Of a stretch of 64,000 bases of DNA, positions 16,664-23,890 are shown one piece after another; position 1 is the first letter of the stretch, and every line of letters begins with the position of its first letter. The notes under the pieces are model-generated. The model saw only the letters and a program-made list of their open reading frames with translations. It was not told the DNA's origin and ran no database searches. The stretch is from contig NZ_JAHRCY010000012.1 of NCBI RefSeq assembly GCF_019083965.1, positions 62,001-126,000 of the forward strand. Direction: 5' to 3'. The DNA is from Catellatospora tritici. GTDB lineage: Bacteria; Actinomycetota; Actinomycetes; Mycobacteriales; Micromonosporaceae. The translations under genes were made by a program, and so were the position numbers.

Positions 16664-18258
16664 CGTGACTCGTCTCGTGCCACGTCGTCGGCCCGCGCCG
16701 CACCGAACGTCGCGCCGCCCGTGGCCGCTCCGGCGGCGGTGACCGCCGGGTCGGAGACCCGCGTCCACGGCGGCGGTCCGACCCAGCTCATCGCGGGCAC
16801 GTCACGGCCCGGTCCGCCGCCGATCACCCACTGCTGCGCCCCGCCCGGATAGCTTTCCAGTGCGCCGGTCGCGTCGACTCGCGACGACGAGACCTGCCCG
16901 ATGATGCCGTCGCCACCGCTGCGCATCGGCATCGGGTCACCCGCGGTGAACTCGCGCACCAGCATCCGATCCCGCGGATGCACGACCCCGGCCGCGTCGG
17001 TGTCCCAGTCGTGCGGAATGGCGTAGTCGGTGCGGTACTTCGCCTCGCTCGACATGGTCAGCAGCTCACGCGACTCTCCGTAGTACGAGGCGGACGCGTA
17101 TCCGGTGTCGGTGTACACACTGCCCATCGTCATGTTCTTCGGCACCACCGGATGTTCGACGATCTTGGCTGGGTCCACGAACGAATCGGTGACATCGGGG
17201 CGGATGACGTTCGGATCGCGCGGAGGCTTGAACCCCAGCTCGTTGAGGGAGTGCGGCTGCATCGGCTCGCTGCGGCGCAGCACCGCGGCGGCCTCGCTGT
17301 CGCTGAGGGTGGCCACGTCCGCGACGCCGAGACCGGCGCGTTCGAGCGCGGTCGTGCCCCGGGTCATCGCGTTCCACCCGTGGCCGACGCGGTCCAACGC
17401 GTCCAGCCGGGAGGCGACCTCGGAACCCCGGGTCGCGGCCACGCTGGCACCGGCGCCCCCCGAGGCCACCGCGGCCACGGCGTCGGGGGCCAGGTGCCCG
17501 ATGGCACGGGCGGGACTGTGCCGCCAGGTGTCCCAGTCCAGCACGCCCTTGCCCACCCCGACCGCGAAGTCGTCGGGGTGCTCGACCGCCGCGTTGACGG
17601 CCTCGCGCAGCCCTCGCACCGCTCGGGCGTGGTCCTCGGGGCTGAGGACCGCGTTGACGATGCCGAGCCGGGAGGACGACACCGCCAGGTCGAGCAGGCC
17701 GGTGACGCTCTCGGCCACCCCGGTCCACAGTTCCAGGCGCTGGTGCTCGATCCAACTGAGGATGCTCTCCCGCGGCGCCCCGGCCGCCGCCGCCTTCAGT
17801 TGCCGTACGGCGGCCGCCACGGCTTCGGCGAACTCAGCCCGGGTCGACTGCTCCAGCGCGGCCGCGTCGCGGTCGGCCTGCTGTGCCGCCGCAGCCGCCT
17901 TGGCCTGCTCGGGGTCCTGCGGCGGCGCTCCGGCCACCGAGTAGTCCGGCACCCCGGTGGCTTCGCTCTGGCGGCGCAGCTCACGAGCCCGCGCCGCGCC
18001 CTGCTGTGCCCGTTGCAGCGCCTGCGCGTAGTCGGCCAGCGCCGCCGACGCCTCGCCGAACGCGTCCGCGCCCTGCCGCAACCGTGCGGGCAGCCTGCCC
18101 ACGCTGGTGCGGTACGCCTGCGCCGCGCGGCCGCTCCAGTGCTCCTCCCCCGCCGCCTCGTCCACGGCGGCGGCGGTGTCCCGGGCCAGGTCGGCGACGT
18201 CGCGCAGGGTCTGCGCCAGCGCCGCGACGGCGCGCGGATCGCCGCTGTCGGCCGTCAT
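16660..18258 (-). CDS. T7SS effector candidate: helical WXG-like N-domain plus distinct C-terminal domain
   Basis: 532 residues from the ATG at 18258 (CGGAGG upstream; overlaps the previous stop as ATGA). Residues 1-110 are a WXG100/EspA-type helical domain containing EEHWSGRAAQAYRTS. A long coiled-coil, Ala/Gln-rich helix (about 110-220) and a helical middle domain follow. The last 130 residues, from NELGFKPPRDP, change composition entirely: mixed alpha/beta with many aromatic and polar residues (MGSVYTDTGYASASYYGES, PHDWDTDAAGVVHPRDRM, ESYPGGAQQWVIGGG). This is the layout of polymorphic T7SS toxins. PGGAQQW faintly recalls the Gln-containing loop of TNT-type NADases, but the preceding sequence does not fit, so I leave the activity open. 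The flanking small genes are immunity or adaptor candidates. Confidence 0.7.
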   Translation of the reverse strand: MTADSGDPRAVAALAQTLRDVADLARDTAAAVDEAAGEEHWSGRAAQAYRTSVGRLPARLRQGADAFGEASAALADYAQALQRAQQGAARARELRRQSEATGVPDYSVAGAPPQDPEQAKAAAAAQQADRDAAALEQSTRAEFAEAVAAAVRQLKAAAAGAPRESILSWIEHQRLELWTGVAESVTGLLDLAVSSSRLGIVNAVLSPEDHARAVRGLREAVNAAVEHPDDFAVGVGKGVLDWDTWRHSPARAIGHLAPDAVAAVASGGAGASVAATRGSEVASRLDALDRVGHGWNAMTRGTTALERAGLGVADVATLSDSEAAAVLRRSEPMQPHSLNELGFKPPRDPNVIRPDVTDSFVDPAKIVEHPVVPKNMTMGSVYTDTGYASASYYGESRELLTMSSEAKYRTDYAIPHDWDTDAAGVVHPRDRMLVREFTAGDPMPMRSGGDGIIGQVSSSRVDATGALESYPGGAQQWVIGGGPGRDVPAMSWVGPPPWTRVSDPAVTAAGAATGGATFGAARADDVARDESR

Positions 18259-18692
18259 CGCGAACCTCCGTCCGGTTCCCGGAACTGCTGGTCGAGCTGG
18301 CGACTGCGCTGATCGCTGAGGCGGTTCACCCACGCGGTGAGGCTGCCCACCCCCTGGTGGGACTTCGGGTCCGGCGCGTCGGGGGCGTCGGCGTTGCCGA
18401 ACCGATCCGCGTCCACGTACGCCTTTGCTGTCGCGGCCAGCCGCTCTGCCATCTCCCTGGTGTCGCCGTGCACCAGCCGCATCGCGTAGCACCAGGCGTC
18501 GAGGAAGTCGTCGACCGCCGCCTCGACCTCGTCGGAGCCGAAGTCCGGCACGGTGTCCATCAGCTCCGGCTTGGCGTCCTTGATGCGACCCGACGCCGCG
18601 GCGAGCCGGTTCAGCCGGATCGCCGCGTCCGCCAGGCTCGCCGGTTCGACCCGGAACCCGTTGACCTGCCCGCCGACGACCGGCTCAGCCAC
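18255..18692 (-). CDS. Helical adaptor-type protein of the T7SS effector operon
   Basis: 145 residues from a GTG at 18692 that overlaps the preceding stop by 8 nt; its own stop overlaps the effector start as ATGA. It begins VAEPVVGGQVNGFRVEPASLADAAIRLNRLAAA, the usual opening of EspC-like proteins, and continues with helices (EVEAAVDDFLDAWCYAMRL, MAERLAATAKAYVDADRFG). YVDAD is a good Yxxx(D/E) export motif. Tight coupling with the effector gene suggests it is a co-secreted partner or targeting factor, as small WXG100-like proteins are for LXG and EspC-type toxins. No enzymatic motif is seen. Confidence 0.75.
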   Translation of the reverse strand: MAEPVVGGQVNGFRVEPASLADAAIRLNRLAAASGRIKDAKPELMDTVPDFGSDEVEAAVDDFLDAWCYAMRLVHGDTREMAERLAATAKAYVDADRFGNADAPDAPDPKSHQGVGSLTAWVNRLSDQRSRQLDQQFREPDGGSR

Positions 18693-19005
18693 CACGCACC
18701 ACCTGGGCCGCCGCCACCGTGGCGGCGGGATCGAGATACAGCTCGTGGTCCGAGCCGCGGTCGACGATGACCACACAGTCGCGCGGGAGCAGGCTGATGA
18801 AGTCGCTGCCACTGGTCGCGAACCAGTCGACCGAGCCGAGGCGGCGGCCCATCTCCTCCAGCGAGGAGTACACCTCGACGAACCTGCCCAGCGCGGTCTC
18901 CAGGACGAACACGCCGGGCCGGTGCGGCCGACGGGCGTACACGCGGCTGGTCAGGAACGCGCGGGCCAGACCGGGTTCCAGGCCCCCGAGGATGGTGTGC
19001 GCCAA
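18685..19005 (-). CDS. Small SAV_915/SseB-like protein, first gene of the effector operon
   Basis: 106 residues, TTG start at 19005 with AAGGAG seven nt upstream. The core VFVLETALGRFVEVYSSLEE plus the block ending in GSDFISLLPRDCVVIVDRG resembles small SAV_915/SseB-like alpha/beta proteins common in actinobacterial T7SS neighbourhoods. It has no signal peptide or membrane helix. It heads a four-gene operon (19005 to 15878) in which every junction overlaps. A cytosolic immunity or chaperone role is a reasonable guess. The family match is by pattern only. Confidence 0.65.
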   Translation of the reverse strand: MAHTILGGLEPGLARAFLTSRVYARRPHRPGVFVLETALGRFVEVYSSLEEMGRRLGSVDWFATSGSDFISLLPRDCVVIVDRGSDHELYLDPAATVAAAQVVRGG

Positions 19006-19044
19006 CTCAGTGCTCCTTCGTGCTCACCCGTGCTCACCCCGTGC

Positions 19045-21204
19045 TCAGCCGTGGGCCGCCGCGTACTGGGCGGCGATCTCCTCCCGGCTCAGCACCCGAT
19101 CGAAGTAGGCGAAGTCGCTGATCGCCCCGGCGAAGGTGCCCACGTCGCCCGAGGTCGCGACCCAGTGCGACCACTTGCCCGCACCCACGTACGCGTAGGA
19201 AGGCACGAGGTAACCGGGCCGACCCTTCATCCGCCGGGAACCGGCCTGCGCGCCGTCGAGGTACCAGACCTCGGTCATCCCGTCGGCGGACCTGCTGAGC
19301 GCCACGTGGTGCCAGCGACCGTCGTCCACCTTCGACAGCGAGGTCATGCTGCCCACCGGCAGGCCCGGGGTTCCGGTGTCGTAGTACCCGGCGTGCATGA
19401 GCCCGTCGGTGCCCACGTACAGCGACGGCTCCAGCCCGAATTCGAGGTACTCCAGCAGCGGCTTCTTCGACGTGCCGTACAGCACGCCCGGACCCGAGGC
19501 CCGGAACCACATGCTGACCGTGAGCGCCTTGCCCTGCACGAACGAGTCACGTCGCGGCAGCTCCACGAACCTGGTCCGGCCCGCCGGTCCGCCGTTGGTG
19601 TCGGCGAACGAGGGCGCCGAGGTCTGCGGCCCGAACGGCCCCTCGACGGCGGCGAGGCGCACGTCGTGGAACCGGGCCGGGGTCGCGGACGCCTGGTTGG
19701 TCGCCATGTCCTGGGTGGTCTCGCGCAGCGGGAAGTAGTCCAGCGGCCGCGCCGCCAGCACCGTCTCGGCGTACCTGTCGGCCAGGGACGCCTGCGTCGC
19801 CGACGGCGAGGACGGCGAGGACGGTCCGCTGGTCGCGGCCGCATCGGGCTCGGTGGGTCCCCGGTCGCCCGCGAGCTTGACCAGCGTCGCCGTGGTCACC
19901 ACGACGAGGCCGACCACCGCGGCGGCCGCGGCCAGCCACAGCCCCCACCGCCGACCGGGGCGCGCGGCACCTCCGCCGCCGACGGCGGCCGGGACCGGCG
20001 GCGGCACCGGGGCCGCACCGGCCGGGGCGGGCGGCATATGCGGGGTACGGGCCTCGCGCACCGGGACGGCCGCGGGCGCGTACACGGGCGTCGACGGCGG
20101 CCGGGTGCGCGGCGGCGCGGGCGGTGCCGCGGCGGGGGGTGCCGCCGGTGACATGCTCATCGTGACCGGATGCGGGATCGGCGGCGGCGCGTCCGGCCCC
20201 GCCGCGGACGCGGCCTCGACCGGCGTCCGGGCCGGACGGTCCGAACCGGCATCGCCCACCGGCCCGGCGGCCGCCACGACCGGCCCCGCCAGTACCGCCG
20301 GGGCCGCAGCCGGAGCGGGGGCGGGCACCGGATCGGCGGCCACTGCCCGCGGGGCCGCGTCGGCGGCGGCGTCGCGCGAGGCTGCCAGCAGCAGCTCCCG
20401 CGCCCGCTCCGGCCGCATCCGCTCGCGCGGGTCCTTCACCAGCAGGCCCTCGATGGCCTCCGCCAACCCGGCGGTGCCGGCGTTGACCGGCGGGGTATGC
20501 GGGCGTGACGCGCTGGCGAACATGCCGACCATCGGGTCGGTGTGGGAGAACGGCGCACCGCCCTCGACCAGGAAGTACAGCACCGCGCCCAGGCCGAAGT
20601 AGTCGCCCTCGGCGCCCACGCGGCCGGTGACGATCCGCTCCGGGGCCACGTATCCGGGCGAGCCGAACGCCAGGCCGGTGTGGCTGCGCGAGGTGTCGGG
20701 CACCACTCGGGCGATCGAGAAGTCCGTGACGAAGATCTGGCCCTGCGCGGTGATCAGCACGTTGGACGGTTTGACGTCGCGGTGCAGCACATGCTGGCTG
20801 TGGGCGTGCCCTAGGGCGTCGAGGATGGAGATCCCCACCCGTGCCGCGTGGTCCGGCGACATCGGCCCGTGGCGCTCGACGTACTGCTGGAGCGAGTCGC
20901 CCGGCACGTACTGCATCACGATCAGCGGTGTCGCGGTGTCGACGATGACGTCGTGGACGGTCACGATGGCCGCATGCGACAGCCGTGCCGCGGCTGTGGC
21001 CTCGGCGGCTGCCCGCGCCACCACCTCGTCGGCACCGGTCTCGCCCGCCGCCGCGAACAGCTCCTTGACGGCGACCGTCCGGCCAAGCAGCTGGTCGGTG
21101 GCGCGCCAGACCCGGCCCATGCCGCCCACACCGATGACCGTCTCGAGCAGATAGCGCCTGACGACCAGTTCGCCCTCGTGTAGCACCCCAACCCCCGGTA
21201 GCAC
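19045..21204 (-). CDS. Membrane Ser/Thr protein kinase with extracytoplasmic LamG-like domain
   Basis: 719 residues, GTG at 21204; another GTG six codons on is possible. The PknB-type kinase domain (about 14-275) has VIGVGGMGRVWRA (P-loop), VAVKELF (catalytic Lys), HRDVKPSNVLI (near 140), an activation segment starting VTDFSIARV instead of DFG, and GSPGYVAPERI. A Pro/Ala-rich juxtamembrane linker (280-410) and one membrane helix near 412-435 (WLAAAAAVVGLVVVTTATLV) follow. The outside part (about 490-715) is a concanavalin A/LamG fold (LTVSMWFRASGPG, WHHVALSRSADG, VWYLDGAQAG, AISDFAYFDRVLS). LamG domains bind glycans or surface proteins, so this kinase probably senses an external ligand. It sits between two T7SS effector-like cassettes and could regulate secretion. 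Confidence 0.9.
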   Translation of the reverse strand: MLPGVGVLHEGELVVRRYLLETVIGVGGMGRVWRATDQLLGRTVAVKELFAAAGETGADEVVARAAAEATAAARLSHAAIVTVHDVIVDTATPLIVMQYVPGDSLQQYVERHGPMSPDHAARVGISILDALGHAHSQHVLHRDVKPSNVLITAQGQIFVTDFSIARVVPDTSRSHTGLAFGSPGYVAPERIVTGRVGAEGDYFGLGAVLYFLVEGGAPFSHTDPMVGMFASASRPHTPPVNAGTAGLAEAIEGLLVKDPRERMRPERARELLLAASRDAAADAAPRAVAADPVPAPAPAAAPAVLAGPVVAAAGPVGDAGSDRPARTPVEAASAAGPDAPPPIPHPVTMSMSPAAPPAAAPPAPPRTRPPSTPVYAPAAVPVREARTPHMPPAPAGAAPVPPPVPAAVGGGGAARPGRRWGLWLAAAAAVVGLVVVTTATLVKLAGDRGPTEPDAAATSGPSSPSSPSATQASLADRYAETVLAARPLDYFPLRETTQDMATNQASATPARFHDVRLAAVEGPFGPQTSAPSFADTNGGPAGRTRFVELPRRDSFVQGKALTVSMWFRASGPGVLYGTSKKPLLEYLEFGLEPSLYVGTDGLMHAGYYDTGTPGLPVGSMTSLSKVDDGRWHHVALSRSADGMTEVWYLDGAQAGSRRMKGRPGYLVPSYAYVGAGKWSHWVATSGDVGTFAGAISDFAYFDRVLSREEIAAQYAAAHG

Positions 21205-21222
21205 GTCCGCCCAAGCGATCGG

Positions 21223-21252
21223 ATTGTCAGCGCCTCATTCGAACGCTGTCAA
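21223..21252 (-). promoter_or_regulatory. Consensus -35/-10 promoter of the kinase gene
   Basis: On the reverse strand, TTGACA (21252-21247) and GACAAT (21228-21223) are separated by 18 nt, ending about 19 nt before the kinase start codon. The -35 is a perfect consensus match, which is unusual in this GC-rich window. Confidence 0.6.
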
Positions 21253-21306
21253 CGTTTCACGACATCCGCCGTGGAGAGCCACAGCCCCGGCGGTTCATGT
21301 TGCACA

Positions 21307-21318
21307 GACTGTACAGTC
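21307..21318. promoter_or_regulatory. Palindrome upstream of the kinase promoter, operator candidate
   Basis: GACTGTACAGTC is a perfect 12-bp palindrome about 55 nt upstream of the -35 box of the kinase gene and 40 nt past the stop of the preceding cassette. The cognate regulator is unknown. Confidence 0.35.
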
Positions 21319-21357
21319 CGGCCGCGGTCGAGAATGGATCATCGACCGGGACGGCGC

Positions 21358-21699
21358 TCAGCCGCCGGTGACGGAGACCAGCAGCGCGACCGCGTCCAGC
21401 CACCGCGCGCACAGCTCGGCGCGGTCGAGGGAGTCACCCACCGACTCGGCGGCGGCGAGCCAGGACCGGGCCAGCTCGGTGCCTGGCCCGCCGGGCAGCG
21501 GTTCGGGCAGCTCGGCGGCGTACGCGATGCCGCCCCGCCGGACCACCTCCGCCAGGAACCACAACGCCGCCGGCGTGACGCCCAGCGCGTGCGCCTGGAC
21601 CGCGGCGATCGGCGCCGCCTCGCCCAGCAGCAGGTCACGCCCTCCGGGTTCGCTGAGCCCCGCCCGGATGAGCCCCGCCAGGTCACCGGTGCCGGTCAT
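21358..21699 (-). CDS. Small helical protein after the cysteine-peptidase-like effector, immunity candidate
   Basis: 113 residues, ATG at 21699 overlapping the upstream stop (ATGA). It is all-helical by composition (LAGLIRAGLSEPGGRDLLL, ALGVTPAALWFLAEVVRRGG, ELARSWLAAAESVGDSLD, CARWLDAVALLVSVTGG). No catalytic motif, signal or membrane segment is seen. Position directly after, and coupled to, a predicted toxin of the T7SS type makes an immunity function the leading idea. I find no family. Confidence 0.7.
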   Translation of the reverse strand: MTGTGDLAGLIRAGLSEPGGRDLLLGEAAPIAAVQAHALGVTPAALWFLAEVVRRGGIAYAAELPEPLPGGPGTELARSWLAAAESVGDSLDRAELCARWLDAVALLVSVTGG

Positions 21700-23249
21700 C
21701 GGGGCACCATCACGTGCGTGGCCTGGTCGAACGTCACCGTGTGCGGGGCCGCTCGGTGCATGTGTCCGTCCACGAACTCACTCTCGGTCACCCAGGTCGT
21801 CTCTCCCCACGGGTTGTATGCCTCCAGCCGGTCGCCCTGCCGGCGCAGGAACACCAGCGCGTGCGCGGATTTCGGCTCGTCGCCGACCCGCTCCCCGCCG
21901 AGCCGGATCGGGACCGGCTGGCCCCGGTCGAGCGCGCCCTCGATCTCGGCCAGGAGCTGGCGACGCTGCTGCGGCGTCCTGGCCTCAACCGTGGCGTAGT
22001 CGGCGCCCTGCGGCGCGCCCACCTCCGTGTCGACGACGTGCTCCCACGCCTTGAGGTTCAGGCCGTCGTGCTTGCCGAAGTCGCCGCGCGGCAGGCCGGC
22101 GTTGCGGTTCTGCTCGGCGAGGAACCGGTCCTGGAAAGCCGGTCCGCTGTCGCCGGCCGGGTCGTCGGGGCCGCCGGTGGTCAAGTACAGGGCGTACAGC
22201 GGATCGACCTCCGCGCGGGCGGTCACGGTGCTGGCGGCCGCGCAGGTGTAACCCTTCTGGCTGTATCCGTGCCCGGCGAACTCGACCGCGGTCCTGTCCT
22301 TCGCGGTCAGGCTGTCGCTGGGCGGCGTCGGGTTGAGGTGGGCCTGCAGCCAGGCCGGATCGCCGCCGTGCGGGTGGATGCGCGCGTCGAACCGCTCGAT
22401 CTGATCCATGGGACGTCCGGTCGCCAGCGCCTTGGTCAGGTATGCCCGCTCGTGCGGCGAGGCGGCGTCGTTCATGAGGCGGTCGAAGCGTTGGCGGTCG
22501 GCGTCGGACAGGCGCCGGTACTGCTCCGACGCCCGCCGCAGCGCGTGCGAGCCGACGATCGGCTCCTTGCTGCCGCCGCCGATGGTCGCCTCGACCATGC
22601 CCGCGACCTTGGCGGCCGGGAGCCCGGCGAACGCGGCCCGACTCAGCCGTGTCCCGTCCCGCAGCCCTCGGAACTCCCGCGACGCCTCCCAGCTGGCCTT
22701 CTCATAGCTCTCGAAAGCCTGTGCCCGCTGCCGGGCACCCTCCACCGCCGTGTTCCTGGCTTTCTCGAACATCGCCCTGTCCGGTGGCGACACGGCTTTG
22801 GCCCGCGCCGCCTCGCCGTCGGCGACCATCAGACCGAACATGCCCGACCGGTCCCACTCCTGTGCCTGCTGCAGGGCGTCGGCCAGGCGGCGTACCAATC
22901 CGTCCGCCCGCTCCATCACCTTCGCCAGGGCGTCCAGCTGGTGCGCCGTCAGCTCCAGCGCGTCGTGCGCGGCGGTCGCGGCCTGGCCGGTCCACGCCGA
23001 GCCCACCGCCTTCTCCGCCGACCGCAGCGGCGCCGAGAGGTGGCCTTCGGCGAACCGCGCGTCGGCCTGGTACGCGTCGGCCAGAGCGCGCAGCGCGGCC
23101 ACGTCACCGGTCAGTACGGGAACCCGCCGGGCCGCCCTGATCGCGCGGATCAGCCGGTCGATGTCGTCGGTGGTGCGGCAGGCCGCGCTCTCGGCGTGGC
23201 AGCGGCGCAGCTGCGCGGCGGAGCCGTCCGCGGCGGTCTGCCCCGTCAC
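21696..23249 (-). CDS. T7SS effector candidate with C-terminal papain-like cysteine peptidase domain
   Basis: 517 residues from the GTG at 23249, which overlaps the upstream stop as GTGA. Residues 1-230 are a helical T7SS targeting region with SAWTGQAATAAHDALEL (W-x-G, about residue 70), followed by a helical spacer with RLSDADRQRFDRLMNDAASP. Residues from about 290 form an alpha/beta domain: a Cys near 336 in KGYTCAAASTVTARA, a His near 463 in KSAHALVFLRRQG and Asn/Trp in YNPWGETTW. The Cys...His...Asn order, with Cys at the start of a helix, is that of papain-like and C39-like peptidases. It is followed by a coupled small gene (immunity candidate) and preceded by a coupled EspC-like gene, so it forms a complete effector cassette. 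Substrate unknown. Confidence 0.7.
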   Translation of the reverse strand: MTGQTAADGSAAQLRRCHAESAACRTTDDIDRLIRAIRAARRVPVLTGDVAALRALADAYQADARFAEGHLSAPLRSAEKAVGSAWTGQAATAAHDALELTAHQLDALAKVMERADGLVRRLADALQQAQEWDRSGMFGLMVADGEAARAKAVSPPDRAMFEKARNTAVEGARQRAQAFESYEKASWEASREFRGLRDGTRLSRAAFAGLPAAKVAGMVEATIGGGSKEPIVGSHALRRASEQYRRLSDADRQRFDRLMNDAASPHERAYLTKALATGRPMDQIERFDARIHPHGGDPAWLQAHLNPTPPSDSLTAKDRTAVEFAGHGYSQKGYTCAAASTVTARAEVDPLYALYLTTGGPDDPAGDSGPAFQDRFLAEQNRNAGLPRGDFGKHDGLNLKAWEHVVDTEVGAPQGADYATVEARTPQQRRQLLAEIEGALDRGQPVPIRLGGERVGDEPKSAHALVFLRRQGDRLEAYNPWGETTWVTESEFVDGHMHRAAPHTVTFDQATHVMVPR

Positions 23250-23626
23250 CGCGGCGTCCTGGGCCCGCGACGGTGCCGTTCCAGGGTCCGGACGGCGGCG
23301 GCCTCGGCCGCCCGGTACGCGGCGATCGACTCCTCCAGGCCCGTGGCCACGCGCGCGACCAGCGCGCTGATCGCCTTCATCTCGGCGACCCAGTCTCGGG
23401 CGAAGTCCAGATGCGCCGCGCCCGCGCCGAACGGGCCGAACGCCTGCGCGTCGACGGTGGCGTGCCCGTCGAGACGTCCCCGGTACACGTCGAGTCCGTG
23501 CTCGACCGAGCGGGTCTTCGCGGCGATGGCCGCGGCCTGGTCGGCGTGGATCCGGTACCCGCCGGCCGAAGCGGGTCCGGCGGCCCTGCCTCCGTTGATG
23601 GTGATCCCTCCAGGTGTGCGTGCCAC
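23246..23626 (-). CDS. EspC/WXG100-like partner, first gene of the cysteine-peptidase effector cassette
   Basis: 126 residues, GTG at 23626; the ribosome site is weak. ITINGGRAAGPASAGGYRIHADQAAAI is followed by long helices (LDFARDWVAEMKAISALVARVATGLEES, AAYRAAEAAAVRTLERH) in the hairpin pattern of ESX secretion-associated proteins. AYRAAE fits the Yxxx(D/E) export signal. Its stop overlaps the effector start. Pairing of such a protein with a large effector suggests it is the targeting partner. It is divergent from the mannanase gene over a 264-nt gap. Confidence 0.75.
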   Translation of the reverse strand: MARTPGGITINGGRAAGPASAGGYRIHADQAAAIAAKTRSVEHGLDVYRGRLDGHATVDAQAFGPFGAGAAHLDFARDWVAEMKAISALVARVATGLEESIAAYRAAEAAAVRTLERHRRGPRTPR

Positions 23627-23754
23627 TGGACCGACTGTCGTTTCCGGACAGGAGCCGACCGTCGTTCCCGGAACCGCTGTGCCCTGCCACGATACCGGCG
23701 CCGCACCACCGCGGGGCAGCGCCGGCGGGGGCCGAACCGGTCGGTGCGGGAAAG

Positions 23755-23783
23755 TTGCACGTCCATACGAATTCGCCTACGCT
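23755..23783 (+). promoter_or_regulatory. Promoter of the mannanase gene
   Basis: TTGCAC (23755-23760), a 17-nt AT-richer spacer and TACGCT (23778-23783) lie about 107 nt before the start at 23891, leaving a moderately long leader. Good spacing and near-consensus hexamers. Confidence 0.5.
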
Positions 23784-23890
23784 GATGGCCGCGCGGGTGA
23801 GTTGGGCAGCGACCAGCGGTCAGGCGTTCACGCCTTCGAACCGTCAGATGTCACGCCCCTGTCCTGGGGCCTTCCTGCCTGAGGTAGGTC

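Noticed and set aside
18000-18258. TNT-type NADase identity for the effector at 16660
   Set aside because: Only the PGGAQQW loop near its C-terminus is reminiscent; the upstream TNT landmarks are missing.
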